This document shows, piece after piece, positions 20,368 through 30,636 of a stretch of 64,000 bases of DNA. Origin of the DNA: Vibrio cincinnatiensis DSM 19608 (GTDB lineage: Bacteria; Pseudomonadota; Gammaproteobacteria; Enterobacterales; Vibrionaceae); NCBI RefSeq assembly GCF_900167345.1, contig NZ_FUXB01000013.1, positions 1 through 64,000 on the forward strand, read 5' to 3'. Under the pieces are notes generated by a model that was given only the letters and a program-made list of their open reading frames with translations, was not told where the DNA came from and did no database searches. The number at the start of each line of letters is the position of its first letter. The stretch's first letter is position 1. The position numbers and the translations under genes are program-made.

Positions 20368-21255
20368 ATGCCTTGGATTCAAATTAAACTTAACGCCACC
20401 AACCAGAACGCTGAGCCAATCAGTGATATGTTAATGGAAAAAACTGGTGCATTATCTGTCACCTTTCTGGATGCAAAAGATACCCCTGTTTTTGAACCTC
20501 TTCCGGGTGAAACTCGCTTATGGGGGGATACGGATGTACTGGCCCTTTATGACGCTGAGATAGACACACAACTCGTCATTCAGCAGATTCAAACCAGCCA
20601 GCTACTGGCTGACGACTTTGCTTATAAAATCGAGCAGATCGAAGACAAAGACTGGGAACGGGAATGGATGGATAACTTCCATCCCATGAAATTCGGTGAA
20701 CGGCTATGGATCTGTCCAAGCTGGCGCGAGATTCCTGATCCGAATGCCGTCAATGTTCTTCTCGACCCGGGTCTGGCTTTTGGAACCGGAACACACCCAA
20801 CGACAGCGTTGTGTCTACAATGGCTAGATTCACTCAATCTATCCGGTAAAACAGTCATCGATTTCGGTTGTGGCTCCGGTATTCTGGCCATTGCCGCCAT
20901 TAAGCTGGGCGCAGCAAAAGTGATCGGTATCGATATTGATCCACAAGCCCTGCTCGCCTCTAAAGATAACGCTGCTCGTAATGGCGTCGCCGACAAAATT
21001 GAGGTTTATCTTCCACAAAACCAGCCAGATAATTTAGTGGCGGATGTCGTGGTCGCTAATATTTTAGCCGGCCCACTGCGTGAACTTTCTCCCGTCATTA
21101 AAAGTTTGATTAAACCCGGTGGCCAGCTCGCAATGTCTGGCGTACTCAATACCCAAGCAGAAGATGTCGCCAATTACTACCGCGATGAATTGAGTATTGA
21201 CCCCATTGCCGAGCAAGAAGAGTGGTGTCGCATTACTGGGCGTAAGCAAGACTAG
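20368..21255 (+). CDS. prmA: Ribosomal protein L11 methyltransferase
   Basis: SAM-dependent methyltransferase that trimethylates ribosomal protein L11. The 295-residue protein has the N-terminal L11-recognition domain ([11 protein letters not shown]) and a class I methyltransferase core with [15 protein letters not shown] (motif I), GIDIDPQAL (acidic loop) and [10 protein letters not shown], the PrmA form of the NPPY-like motif. It is located upstream of dusB-fis, as in other gammaproteobacteria. Confidence 0.95.
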   Translation: MPWIQIKLNATNQNAEPISDMLMEKTGALSVTFLDAKDTPVFEPLPGETRLWGDTDVLALYDAEIDTQLVIQQIQTSQLLADDFAYKIEQIEDKDWEREWMDNFHPMKFGERLWICPSWREIPDPNAVNVLLDPGLAFGTGTHPTTALCLQWLDSLNLSGKTVIDFGCGSGILAIAAIKLGAAKVIGIDIDPQALLASKDNAARNGVADKIEVYLPQNQPDNLVADVVVANILAGPLRELSPVIKSLIKPGGQLAMSGVLNTQAEDVANYYRDELSIDPIAEQEEWCRITGRKQD

Positions 21256-21330
21256 CAATAAGTTTACGTGTTAATTGATTGAAAAATAGACTATTTGCAA
21301 AAACAATTTGCGAATGCTCAAATATTAGTC

Positions 21331-21370
21331 TTTTCACACAGTCAAAAAATGCGTAAAATGCGCGCCCTTG
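21331..21370 (+). promoter_or_regulatory. Probable dusB-fis promoter with GC-rich discriminator
   Basis: A -10 candidate TAAAAT (21354-21359) lies 17 bp after the weak -35 candidate TTTTCA (21331-21336). It is followed at once by GCGCGCCC. Such a discriminator is characteristic of promoters under stringent control, including fis of E. coli. Assignment rests on sequence only. Confidence 0.55.
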
Positions 21371-21394
21371 CTGGTACGAAGCTGTGAAGACGTT

Positions 21395-22363
21395 TTGAAA
21401 ATCGGAAATCATCAACTTAACAACAATCTCATCGTTGCCCCGATGGCTGGGGTCACCGATAGACCGTTTCGAGAGTTGTGTCTCCGTTATGGTGCAGGAA
21501 TGGCGGTCAGTGAAATGATGTCATCCAATCCCGCTCTATGGAAAACCGACAAATCGAAAAACCGCATGGTACATGAAGGCGAATCGGGCATTCGTTCTGT
21601 ACAAATTGCAGGTAGCGATCCACAGCTGATGGCCGAAGCTGCGCAGTTTAGTGTTGAAAATGGTGCACAAATCATCGATATCAACATGGGCTGTCCAGCA
21701 AAAAAAGTAAATAAAAAGCTAGCCGGCTCTGCATTGTTACGCTATCCGGATGTGATAGAAGATATCCTTAAAGCCGTTGTCAATGCAGTGAATGTTCCTG
21801 TAACACTCAAAACCCGAACTGGCTGGGACACAGACCATAAAAACTGTGTCTATATCGCTAAGTTAGCCGAAGACTGCGGCATACAAGCCCTCGCTCTGCA
21901 TGGGCGAACTCGAACTTGTATGTACAAAGGAGAGGCGGAATACGACAGCATTAAAGCCGTTAAGCAGGCCATCAGTATTCCTGTCATCGCTAATGGAGAT
22001 ATTGATTCTCCACAAAAAGCCAAACAGGTACTGGAATATACCGGTGCCGACGCTTTAATGATTGGACGCCCTGCCCAAGGTCGGCCATGGATTTTTCAGG
22101 AAATCCAACACTATTTGGAAAGCGGTACCACCATGCCTGAACTTCCGATTACGGAAGTAAAGGATATATTGCTTGGTCATGTAGACGCTCTCCATCAGTT
22201 TTATGGCGAGTATTTAGGGCCTAGAATCGTGCGTAAGCATGTAGGCTGGTACCTAAAAGAGCATGAACAAGCGAGTGAGTTTCGCCGTACCTTCAACGCG
22301 ATAGAAGCAGCACCGCTGCAACTAGAAGCCCTTGAAGGTTATTTTGATAACGTTGCATCATAA
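21395..22363 (+). CDS. dusB: tRNA-dihydrouridine synthase B
   Basis: FMN-dependent enzyme that reduces uridine to dihydrouridine in the tRNA D-loop. The protein shows [17 protein letters not shown], the catalytic Cys region [19 protein letters not shown], and PVIANGDI and [17 protein letters not shown] of the FMN barrel. No ATG gives the family N-terminus. A TTG codon at 21395 gives (M)[11 protein letters not shown], which matches DusB (322 aa against 321 in E. coli); another TTG nine codons upstream is possible. It is followed 23 bases later by fis, the classic dusB-fis operon. Confidence 0.93.
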   Translation: MKIGNHQLNNNLIVAPMAGVTDRPFRELCLRYGAGMAVSEMMSSNPALWKTDKSKNRMVHEGESGIRSVQIAGSDPQLMAEAAQFSVENGAQIIDINMGCPAKKVNKKLAGSALLRYPDVIEDILKAVVNAVNVPVTLKTRTGWDTDHKNCVYIAKLAEDCGIQALALHGRTRTCMYKGEAEYDSIKAVKQAISIPVIANGDIDSPQKAKQVLEYTGADALMIGRPAQGRPWIFQEIQHYLESGTTMPELPITEVKDILLGHVDALHQFYGEYLGPRIVRKHVGWYLKEHEQASEFRRTFNAIEAAPLQLEALEGYFDNVAS

Positions 22364-22386
22364 TTAAGAGAAGAGCTAGACCGAAT

Positions 22387-22683
22387 ATGTTCGAACAAAA
22401 TCTGACTTCAGAAGCTTTAACCGTCACTACTGTCACTTCACAAGATCAAATCACGCAAAAACCCCTGCGCGATTCCGTTAAAGCATCTCTTAAAAACTAT
22501 CTTGCCCAGTTAAATGGTCAGGAAGTCACTGAACTCTACGAATTAGTTCTAGCTGAAGTTGAGCAGCCACTGCTCGACACCATCATGCAGTACACGCGTG
22601 GAAACCAAACACGCGCAGCGACCATGATGGGAATCAACCGCGGTACGCTTCGTAAAAAACTGAAAAAGTACGGCATGAACTAA
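22387..22683 (+). CDS. fis: DNA-binding protein Fis
   Basis: A 98-residue nucleoid protein that bends DNA and activates rRNA promoters. The C-terminal helix-turn-helix ([31 protein letters not shown]) is practically identical to E. coli Fis, and the length is the same. It is the second gene of the dusB-fis operon and is followed by a terminator hairpin. Confidence 0.98.
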   Translation: MFEQNLTSEALTVTTVTSQDQITQKPLRDSVKASLKNYLAQLNGQEVTELYELVLAEVEQPLLDTIMQYTRGNQTRAATMMGINRGTLRKKLKKYGMN

Positions 22684-22710
22684 TCACGCTGTTATCCATG
22701 AATTAACATC

Positions 22711-22745
22711 AAGCCATTAATCTTTTCGGTTAATGGCTTTTTATT
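22711..22745 (+). terminator. Terminator of fis
   Basis: A 10-bp stem AAGCCATTAA/TTAATGGCTT with a T-rich tail follows the fis stop. Confidence 0.85.
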
Positions 22746-22923
22746 TTCTCCTCACTTTTCACCCAAACGCGCTTTCGATACCATTTTTATGGTTGGATAA
22801 ACTCGATCAGCTCACACCTTCTCCCTAAGTCTCATTTACCCCTACTCACTTTAGCTGCTACAGTAAAAAAACAATAAATCAAACAGATAGTTTAAACCAC
22901 CAGCATTACAAGGAGTGATGCTT

Positions 22924-24564
22924 ATGTCTTTTTCACGTTTGCGTCAAATCACGATCCGAGCTCGTCTATACTTACTTAGTGCCGTTATTGTTGGCCTACT
23001 CTTAGTACCTTTCGGATTGTTAATTAAGGATTATCAAGCAGACCTTATGGCGGCGAAGCAGCTACAAACGCAATATTTGGTCGAAAGCAGCCTTGAAATC
23101 TTACACTACTATCATAAGAAACAACTGGCAGGTGAGCTGACGGCCTTACAAGCTCAAGAAAATGCCAAAGAAACGATTGCTACATTACGTTATGGTCATA
23201 AAGATTACTTTTGGATCAACGATCTGAAACCTATGATGGTGATGCACCCGTTCAGCCCTCATCTCAATGGTAAAGATCTTAGCCAGTTTATGGATCCTAA
23301 TGGCAAAAAACTGTTTGTCGAGATGGTCCAGACCAGCCAGCAACAAGGGGCAGGTTTTGTCTATTATCAATGGGCTAAACCTGGTGCAGAACAGCCTATA
23401 GATAAAGTTTCTTATGTGGCTCTGTTTAAACCTTGGGGGTGGATTATTGGTACAGGGGTGTATCTTGATGATGTGCAAGCTCTCTTTGCGGCGCGTACCC
23501 AAACCGTTCTATTTCAGTTGGCGATAGCCATTATTGTTATGGCCGCTCTCGCTTATCTGATTGGACGCAGTATTACGAAACCTTGCTTAGCCACTTTAGC
23601 CGCCATGGAAGATATTGCGAAAGGGGAAGGCGACCTCACCCAACAACTCGATACACAAGGGAATGATGAACTTTCTCGCATTGCACGCGCCTTTAATCAA
23701 TTTACCGATAAGATTCGCAAAATAGTCCAAGAAATTACGCCCATCACCCGCGAGGTAACCGGACATGCACAAGCCTTGACGGAGGTTGCCCACAGCTCGT
23801 CACAAAAAGCGCTTCAACAGCAACAGTCGGTCGACACCGTAGCCTCGGCAATGAATGAACTGCACGCCAGCAATCAAGAAGTGGCCAATGCAGCCCATGA
23901 TGCCGCCTCTGCTGCACAAACCGCCAGCCAGAAAGGGCAAGAAGGGAGCCAAGTGATTGGTAAAGCGTCTGGCTATATGAGTGAGTTATCACAGCGTCTA
24001 ACGGAAACAGAGCACAATACCCAAATACTCACCAAAGAAACCGAAGAAGTGGGTAAGATCTTAGATGTGATACGCGCTATAGCAGAGCAAACTAACCTAC
24101 TGGCTCTCAATGCAGCGATAGAAGCCGCAAGAGCCGGGGAGCAAGGGCGAGGCTTTGCGGTTGTTGCTGATGAAGTTCGCACCCTTGCCACTCGAACCCA
24201 AAGCAGTACCGATGAAATCGAACAGATTGTAGGTCGTCTACAAGATCGAGCCAAAGCCTTAAGTCACTCCATGACTCAGACTCAACAGCAATCACAAGCC
24301 ACCCAAGAGCAAGCTTCGCTGGCTCAGCAAATGCTGAATGAAATTGATCAGCAAGTGAAAGTGATTGTTAACCTCAACCAACACATTGCCGAAGCCAGCG
24401 CCCAACAAACTGCGGCAACGGATGAAATCAATCGTAATCTAACCCAAATTGCCGAGCATAGCACCCAAGCAGCGACACAGGCAGAACAAGTAGCCTCCGC
24501 CAGTCAACAGCTCTCGGATAGCGGCCAGCAACTGAAACAGAGTATTGGCCACTTTAAGGTGTGA
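22924..24564 (+). CDS. Methyl-accepting chemotaxis protein with single Cache domain
   Basis: A 546-residue chemoreceptor. An N-terminal membrane helix (about 15-35) is followed by a periplasmic sCache-type sensor (about 38-190, with the typical [19 protein letters not shown]), a second membrane helix (about 195-215), a HAMP domain and a long cytoplasmic coiled coil. The signalling tip is [19 protein letters not shown] (split here at residue 19) and [15 protein letters not shown]. The start is the third possible codon, ATG at 22924, because AAGGAG is 8 bases upstream. No CheR-docking pentapeptide is present at the end. The ligand is unknown. Confidence 0.93.
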   Translation: MSFSRLRQITIRARLYLLSAVIVGLLLVPFGLLIKDYQADLMAAKQLQTQYLVESSLEILHYYHKKQLAGELTALQAQENAKETIATLRYGHKDYFWINDLKPMMVMHPFSPHLNGKDLSQFMDPNGKKLFVEMVQTSQQQGAGFVYYQWAKPGAEQPIDKVSYVALFKPWGWIIGTGVYLDDVQALFAARTQTVLFQLAIAIIVMAALAYLIGRSITKPCLATLAAMEDIAKGEGDLTQQLDTQGNDELSRIARAFNQFTDKIRKIVQEITPITREVTGHAQALTEVAHSSSQKALQQQQSVDTVASAMNELHASNQEVANAAHDAASAAQTASQKGQEGSQVIGKASGYMSELSQRLTETEHNTQILTKETEEVGKILDVIRAIAEQTNLLALNAAIEAARAGEQGRGFAVVADEVRTLATRTQSSTDEIEQIVGRLQDRAKALSHSMTQTQQQSQATQEQASLAQQMLNEIDQQVKVIVNLNQHIAEASAQQTAATDEINRNLTQIAEHSTQAATQAEQVASASQQLSDSGQQLKQSIGHFKV

Positions 24565-24586
24565 GGTTTTGGCTATGCTTGATTTC

Positions 24587-24698
24587 TACCCAAACAGCTT
24601 GGAGTAATAGGCAGGCGGTAAGTGCGTGAAGCCCCTATCTTATGTAATTGGGGTGAACGAACGTAAGCAACACGGCGGCTTCAAGTAAGAAGGGGAGA
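24587..24698. repeat. ERIC-type palindromic repeat (Vibrio form)
   Basis: The core GTGAAGCCCC...TTGGGGTGAACGAACG matches the central ERIC consensus (GTGAATCCCC...CTGGGGTGAGCG), and the outer arms TACCCAAACAGCTTGGAGT and GGCTTCAAGTAAGAAGGGGA are imperfect inverted copies. It lies between two convergent genes, as ERIC elements usually do. Confidence 0.8.
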
Positions 24699-24704
24699 TA
24701 AAAA

Positions 24705-24722
24705 AGAGCCCGATTGGGCTCT
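24705..24722 (-). terminator. Terminator of cadBA
   Basis: A 7-bp stem AGAGCCC/GGGCTCT with a 4-nt loop is followed on the minus strand by TTTTTATC. It lies about 110 bases after the cadA stop. Confidence 0.8.
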
Positions 24723-24834
24723 GGGTTCGACCTGCGTTCTGAGGGTGCTTATGGTCAAATTACTAACGGTGAGCAGAGAGGAGAAAGATCTGCAATGAAT
24801 CCTTTTTCCGAACCTCCGCTCACCGTATTCGTCG

Positions 24835-26970
24835 TTAAGCTTTCAGCACTTTTACGGTGTAACTGCCATCATTTTGGCGATATAAACCGTGAATATCGGT
24901 TTCAAAGCCTGGATAATGAGCGCCAATTTCACACAGCATTTCTAAAAACTCTAATACTGGACGTGAAGCGTCTGTCACCACCTCACCAGGCAGAACCAAA
25001 GGAACACCAGGAGGATAAGGCAGAATCATATTGGCACTGATTCGATTGACCATCTCACCGAGTTGGACTTCTTCGGTTTGTCCACGAAGCTCTTCCTGCC
25101 AAGCCGCATGAGGCGTGACTCTCATTTCAGGTAAAACATCAAACGCTTTGTACATCAGTTCAGGCAATTGATATTTTTTGATCAAGTCGTGAATACCTTG
25201 CGCCAACTCTTGAATGCGCATGCCTTCATAGAAGCTTGGATCTTCTTTATACAGTGCTGGCAGCATAGTACGGATCGTCAAGTTCAAATCATAACCGCGT
25301 TTAAATTCGGTTAAGCCACGCAGCAATTGCATCGCTTTTGACTTATCAATCCCAATCGAGAATAGGAACAGCAAGTTATAAGGGCCCGTTTTCTCAACCA
25401 CAATACCACGTTCGTCTAAGAATTTTGCCACCAATGATGCGGGAATACCTGACGTTTCAAGCTCTCCTTCTTGGCTCATTCCCGGAGTCAGTAGGGTAAT
25501 TTTGATTGGGTCAAGGTACATATGATTGTCATCTAAATCCTTGAAACCGTGCCAATTATCGCTAGGTTCTAGCTTCCAACATTCCGTGGTATCAATATTT
25601 TCAGGCTGCCAAACGTCAAAGAACCAGCTTTCGCTTTCCCCTTTCAGACGTTTGATCTCTTTCCGGAAACGGATAGCACGATCAATCGAGTCTTGCATCA
25701 GTTTACGGCCAGTATTGCCTCGCATCATCGCTGCGGCAGTTTCTGTTGAAGCCACAATCCCGTACTGTGGTGAGGTTGAGGTATGCATCATAAAGGCTTC
25801 ATTAAAGGATTCTTTATCAAACTCCCCTTTAATGTGAATCATGGAAGATTGTGAGAAAGCCGCCAGCAGTTTATGAGTAGACTGTGTTTCATAGAACACT
25901 TTCCCCGGAATGGCTTCACCACTCATGCCACATTTACCTTGGTAAATCGCGTTGAAGTTAGTGTAAGGCACCCAAGCGCTATCAAAGTGGATATGTTTAC
26001 AATCCAAAGACTCTTTGATGAACTGAGTATTGTAAAGCAGGCCATCGTAAGTGGAGTTAGTCACAACCGCATAGGTTGGCGCAGTAGCTCCCGGTGTATT
26101 CGCTACTTTTTCCGCAATCACTTCACGGCTAAATTCACTTTGTGGAATGCCGCCTAAAATCCCATAAGCATTACGAGTTGGGCGGAAATAAATCGGTGTC
26201 ACATCCGTCATCATCATGAGATGAGTGAGGGATTTATGACAGTTGCGATCCACCAAAACCGTGCTGCCAGCAGGAGCCGAGAACATACCAACAATCTTGT
26301 TTGAGGTCGATGTTCCGTTAGTCACAATGTAAGAACTGTCCGCATTAAAAGTGCGAGCAATATACTCTTCCGCTTCTTTATGTGGACCTGAGTGGTCAAG
26401 TAATGAACCCAACTCTGGCATAGAGATAGACACGTCAGCTTTAAAAGTATTTGGGCCATAGAAATCATAGAAGATGCTACCCGCGGGGCTTTTTTGGAAG
26501 GCAGTGCCGCCCATATGCCCGGGGGTGCAGAAAGTATATTTCCCTTCATCCACATATTTAAACAGTGCTTTGGTAAATGGAGGCATGATTGCCTCTTTAT
26601 ACTCTTGTGTCGCTTGATTGATCTTAATGGCAATATCGTCAGCCATGCCTAAGGCATATTCAAAAAAGCTCACGTTCAAACGCAGATCAGTTAAAGAAAT
26701 ATCTAAGGTGGATTGTTCATTGGCAAAGGCGTGTACGGGCAATTTCTCATTGACTTGACTAATGCGTTCACACAATTCAAGTGAGTATTTATCCCAGTCA
26801 AACAGAACGCCGCAAATGCGTGGGTTCATTTCAATCAGTTTAATCAGGTCTTTATCATCGACCGGGTAAACCACTTCATAACCGGCTTTTTCTAAAGCCG
26901 CATGCAGTTGGCGTACAGGCTCTTCTTTAAAGAACACACCCATGTGGTTCAAGATAGCAAAAATATTCAT
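24835..26970 (-). CDS. cadA: Inducible lysine decarboxylase
   Basis: PLP enzyme that decarboxylates lysine to cadaverine, consuming a proton. The 711-residue protein has the N-terminal response-regulator-like wing domain (MNIFAILNHMGVFF), the PLP lysine in ETQSTHKLLAAFSQSSMIH, the CTPGHMGGTAF loop and a C-terminal domain ending GSYTVKVLKA. Length equals that of E. coli CadA (715). It is the second gene of the cadBA operon, 120 bases after cadB, with a terminator downstream. Expression is expected at low pH with lysine through CadC. Confidence 0.96.
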   Translation of the reverse strand: MNIFAILNHMGVFFKEEPVRQLHAALEKAGYEVVYPVDDKDLIKLIEMNPRICGVLFDWDKYSLELCERISQVNEKLPVHAFANEQSTLDISLTDLRLNVSFFEYALGMADDIAIKINQATQEYKEAIMPPFTKALFKYVDEGKYTFCTPGHMGGTAFQKSPAGSIFYDFYGPNTFKADVSISMPELGSLLDHSGPHKEAEEYIARTFNADSSYIVTNGTSTSNKIVGMFSAPAGSTVLVDRNCHKSLTHLMMMTDVTPIYFRPTRNAYGILGGIPQSEFSREVIAEKVANTPGATAPTYAVVTNSTYDGLLYNTQFIKESLDCKHIHFDSAWVPYTNFNAIYQGKCGMSGEAIPGKVFYETQSTHKLLAAFSQSSMIHIKGEFDKESFNEAFMMHTSTSPQYGIVASTETAAAMMRGNTGRKLMQDSIDRAIRFRKEIKRLKGESESWFFDVWQPENIDTTECWKLEPSDNWHGFKDLDDNHMYLDPIKITLLTPGMSQEGELETSGIPASLVAKFLDERGIVVEKTGPYNLLFLFSIGIDKSKAMQLLRGLTEFKRGYDLNLTIRTMLPALYKEDPSFYEGMRIQELAQGIHDLIKKYQLPELMYKAFDVLPEMRVTPHAAWQEELRGQTEEVQLGEMVNRISANMILPYPPGVPLVLPGEVVTDASRPVLEFLEMLCEIGAHYPGFETDIHGLYRQNDGSYTVKVLKA

Positions 26971-27090
26971 TTGGACATCTCCAAGACGAAAGAAGGCGCT
27001 CCCTATCTAACGTGATAGTGAGTATCAGGAACGCCAAAGAAATTAATGGGCTAGCGTCAGCTTTCGATAACCAGCGCTAGCATCGGAGGA

Positions 27091-28431
27091 TTAAGCCATC
27101 GACGCAGAAGCGTTGGGCTTATGAGATTCACGGTATTGTGCAAAACCCGCTTTTTTGCTGTAGAACATCAAAATCACTAATGAAATGATGAAAGTAGCCG
27201 TTAGTGTGGTTCCTTCTGCTCCGGCAAGAGCAATCATACAAAACGCACACGCCACCCCAGAGAAGAGCATGACAAAGCTATTGCGAGTCGTCATACCTTC
27301 AAAGCGAATCAAGTTAATACTGGAGTAGAAGTAAGGCAGCATGGTGAGCAGTACGGCATCAGTGGTGAGCTGGTTAAAGATATCTGCCGCATGAGCGGTT
27401 TGTGAGCTAAAGAGCATCAACACAATCATTAAGGCCGTCATTTTTAGGGAAGCGAGAATTAAGCCTTTTTTCGGTACACCATTCTTATCGGTTTCACCAT
27501 ACACTTTCGGGAAGTTACCATCCGCAGCAGCACGTTTACCCGCTTCGCCCACCAACATCATCCAAGAACCTAATGAAGTAAAACAGGCGAGTGCCGTAAA
27601 AGCAGAAACGAACGGTGCAGACCAGCTACCAAATAGGTTGGTCGTTGCCATAGCAAACGGTGCGCCTGAAGCGGCAATGTCACCCGCAGGGAAAAGGCCA
27701 CTGATCATTTGTGTCGAAACCACATAAATAATACCGGCCAGTGCGGTGCCCAGCATGGTTGCCAATGGCACAGTTCGTTTTGGATTACGCACCATACCAG
27801 AAGAAACGGCCGCAGACTCAACCCCAACAAATGACCACAAGCAGATAAGTACTGCGCTAATGATCGCATGGCTATCGCTACCCGCAGACACATTCCAGTT
27901 ATGTTGGTAAATCGCCATATCAAAATGGGTCCAACCAAATAACGCTGTACCAAGGACAGGAATCAAAATCAGAACCAAACCAATCGTACATAAGCGACTG
28001 ACCCAGCTACCACCGAGCAAGTTAACCAGTGTGAAAAGCCAAACTGAAGCAATGGTCGCTAAGCCAGCAGGAACCGGGTTATTCAACACAGGGAAGAAAA
28101 CAGAAAGATAAGAAACACCCGTAATCGCAATCGCTAGGTTACCGATCCAGTTTGCATGGTAATAAAGAACGCCCGCCTGAAAGCCAAAGACAGGAGACAC
28201 TTCCCCAGCATAAGCAATCGGGCCACCCTCTTGTGGATTTTTGGTGGCTAAGCGTGCAAAAACAAAAGCCAGACTCAATGCACCCGCAATGCAGATAATC
28301 CAGCTAAATAAAGAGATAGATCCCACAGTCGCAAGGCTGGAAGGTAACAAGGCAATACCACTGCCCATCATGTTACCCGCCACGACTCCAGTACAGGCGA
28401 TAACGCCAATTTTTTTGGTACTCGATGACAT
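27091..28431 (-). CDS. cadB: Cadaverine/lysine antiporter
   Basis: A 446-residue inner-membrane antiporter of the APC family that imports lysine and exports cadaverine. It contains ACTGVVAGNMMGSGIALLP, FVGVESAAVSSGMV and GSWMMLVGEAGKRAA, almost as in E. coli CadB, and about 12 hydrophobic helices. The start MSSSTKKIGV is chosen by homology and has GGGAG upstream; a longer frame upstream has no support. It is the first gene of cadBA, downstream of cadC on the same strand. Confidence 0.96.
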   Translation of the reverse strand: MSSSTKKIGVIACTGVVAGNMMGSGIALLPSSLATVGSISLFSWIICIAGALSLAFVFARLATKNPQEGGPIAYAGEVSPVFGFQAGVLYYHANWIGNLAIAITGVSYLSVFFPVLNNPVPAGLATIASVWLFTLVNLLGGSWVSRLCTIGLVLILIPVLGTALFGWTHFDMAIYQHNWNVSAGSDSHAIISAVLICLWSFVGVESAAVSSGMVRNPKRTVPLATMLGTALAGIIYVVSTQMISGLFPAGDIAASGAPFAMATTNLFGSWSAPFVSAFTALACFTSLGSWMMLVGEAGKRAAADGNFPKVYGETDKNGVPKKGLILASLKMTALMIVLMLFSSQTAHAADIFNQLTTDAVLLTMLPYFYSSINLIRFEGMTTRNSFVMLFSGVACAFCMIALAGAEGTTLTATFIISLVILMFYSKKAGFAQYRESHKPNASASMA

Positions 28432-28916
28432 AACGTCTCCCGATTTTTCCACGAGCGATTCGCTCAAACCCTCAGAAGTAAAAGACCCAACACAGATAGA
28501 GTCCTTCACCGAACAAGGCAGAGGTTACGCTGAAAAAAGGCAAAAAAAATCAAGATGCGATTATCAATAAAAAAATGACTAAATCTTTATATTGAGCACC
28601 AACTAATAAATAGTAAAAATATAAATATATTTAAAAACAAATAGTTAACAACAACATTAATGTAAGACCTGATAAAAGATAAAGAGAGACAACCACAAAT
28701 CGCTTCAACATTTCTCATCAATAAAATTATCAAGGTTTGTTCAAGGTATTGAACAGGGATTGCTATCGCTCATAACGAAGGAGACACACTCTTAATAAAA
28801 GCGGGCAATGGGAAAGAGTCATAGATAAGGAAAGAGAGAGGATGACATGACGCTTTTCGATCATCAAAGATAACCTAAAGCGCCCCATCAAAGTCATTGA
28901 AGTCAGTGGTGAAAAC
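28432..28916 (-). promoter_or_regulatory. cadBA control region between cadC and cadB
   Basis: This 485-base stretch without a gene holds a very AT-rich block (about 28555-28700). By analogy with E. coli, CadC binds AT-rich sites upstream of cadB here and relieves H-NS silencing. I could not define individual CadC boxes. No small gene was recognised. Confidence 0.55.
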
Positions 28917-30482
28917 TTATAACACCGTCGTCACAGATGGATGGACTGAGCGATAGAGTGAATAATCAATCGATTTTAAGTTGCTATAAAACGCCAAGTT
29001 TTCACACAATAAGTAAGTTTCAATCGAAGTATCAATATAAAAAGCTTCGCTGTAGGCTTCGCTGGCCGCTTCGGTATCCCCTTGCAACTCCAAAAGCTTA
29101 CCTTGCAACACATACGCTAATACAGATTCACGCTGAGCAAACACTCGTTGTAGATACACTTCAGCCTGCTCTGGATGGTTGGTTAATATTTCATGCAGCG
29201 CCAACGCTTCAAATACTCGTGCTTGAGTCGCAAGGCTGGCCGACTTAATTTCACTCACCAACTGATAAGTCAGTTGATTCACTCTATCTTGTGCTAACGC
29301 TTGATCGGGATCTAATGCAACTTGTACATAATAGGCCACTAATAATTCCGCCTGAACATAACTATTCTCAGGCTCATAACGCAGCACTTGTTCTAAAAGT
29401 TGAATTCCCTCTTTAAACGATTCAGGCTGTGAGACATTCAAATAATGATGAGCAAGAATTAACGTAGAAAGGGCTTGTTGATTCACTGGCAATCCGGCCA
29501 TCAATCGCTCAGCATGACTTTGCGCATCCGAAACATGTAACGCCTGCATTAAATCCTGAGACACTTGCTTGACTACCCGATTTAAATGGGGAGGCACTAA
29601 TAAGTATTGGCGGCTAAATAAGATAGTGCCAGAGGCGTTATTGCGATATTCCAGATCAAGGTACGTTTTCCCTTCGTGCTCTTTAACGAGTACCGTCACG
29701 GTTTTCCCCGGCAAGATACCAGAAGCAAAACGGGTTTTACTCAAACGAATGCGGTAATCCGTGACTTGGTCAATATCAGCCGCTAACTTTTGAATAATAC
29801 CATCGGCCAACTCAACACCGTTTTTATGCTGTGTAAGGTCATGATCAAATTTAAATTCAATAAGACGTGCATCCACCGCTTGAGTAATCGAAATATCCGA
29901 TTGATGATACGTGAACAGCCCAAAGCCAATAATCAGCATACCGATCCACACCACATCAAACATTAACGTTCGCCAGCGTTTAATGGGAAAATGAGCTCGT
30001 GGTGAAGAGGAAGAGCGAGACTGAAAAGCCCGAGTTAAAGGGGCGGCGGGAAAGGTAACCTCAGAGTAAGATGTTGACGACGCCTCCAATTCGGCATCTG
30101 AAGTATCTGCCGAGGGTGGGCTAATATCACCGTCTTGCCATTCACGAACAGGGGCAGAAAAGAGTTCAGTTACCGTGGCGACCAGCTTATAACCCCGTTT
30201 AGGAACGGTGGTTAAATAAGGGATATTTTCTTCGCGTCCATCACGCAGCAGTTTTCTCAACTCAAAAATAGACTGAGTGACGACTTGATCGGTAACGACT
30301 GCACCACCCCAGACATGTTCAATTAACTCTTCTCGACAAAAGACTTCACCCGCATTTTTTGCTAAAAAATACAACAGATTAATCAATCTTGGCTCAACCG
30401 AAACTTCCCTATTCTGGCGATACAATTTATTTTCATCAACACTCAGCGTCCAATCGTTGATTTGAAAGCATCTTCCAACCAT
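28917..30482 (-). CDS. cadC: Membrane-bound pH/lysine-responsive activator CadC
   Basis: A one-component activator of 521 residues. Residues 1-105 form an OmpR-like winged helix (REELIEHVWGGAVVTDQVVTQ, split, and TVPKRGYKLVATV). A Ser/Pro-rich linker leads to one membrane helix (about 168-190, FDVVWIGMLIIGFGLF). The remainder is a periplasmic sensor with TPR-like helices. Length agrees with E. coli CadC (512). The periplasmic part shows only one cysteine, in LLCENL, so the redox-active disulfide of E. coli CadC is not conserved. It lies upstream of cadBA in the same orientation. Confidence 0.93.
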   Translation of the reverse strand: MVGRCFQINDWTLSVDENKLYRQNREVSVEPRLINLLYFLAKNAGEVFCREELIEHVWGGAVVTDQVVTQSIFELRKLLRDGREENIPYLTTVPKRGYKLVATVTELFSAPVREWQDGDISPPSADTSDAELEASSTSYSEVTFPAAPLTRAFQSRSSSSPRAHFPIKRWRTLMFDVVWIGMLIIGFGLFTYHQSDISITQAVDARLIEFKFDHDLTQHKNGVELADGIIQKLAADIDQVTDYRIRLSKTRFASGILPGKTVTVLVKEHEGKTYLDLEYRNNASGTILFSRQYLLVPPHLNRVVKQVSQDLMQALHVSDAQSHAERLMAGLPVNQQALSTLILAHHYLNVSQPESFKEGIQLLEQVLRYEPENSYVQAELLVAYYVQVALDPDQALAQDRVNQLTYQLVSEIKSASLATQARVFEALALHEILTNHPEQAEVYLQRVFAQRESVLAYVLQGKLLELQGDTEAASEAYSEAFYIDTSIETYLLCENLAFYSNLKSIDYSLYRSVHPSVTTVL

Positions 30483-30636
30483 GTGTGCACCATGAAGTAA
30501 CAGTAAAAGTCAGTGATTCACATCACCGAGACCGATCCATCCATTATCATCCAATAACAAAAACGTAGGATTATACGGGCTTTTCTGACAGAAAGGCGCA
30601 CCCACCAAGGCACTAAAAATGAAAACTAAGGTTAGC

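Noticed and set aside
20202..20387. 61-codon frame between accC and prmA
   Set aside because: It covers the accC terminator and the prmA leader and has no recognisable product.
24714..25040. Plus-strand 108-codon frame over the cadA 3' end
   Set aside because: It runs antisense to the conserved C-terminus of cadA and through its terminator.
28555..28700. AT-rich block upstream of cadB as a possible origin or transposon scar
   Set aside because: AT-rich control DNA is expected for the CadC/H-NS-regulated cadBA promoter; no inverted ends or iterons were seen.
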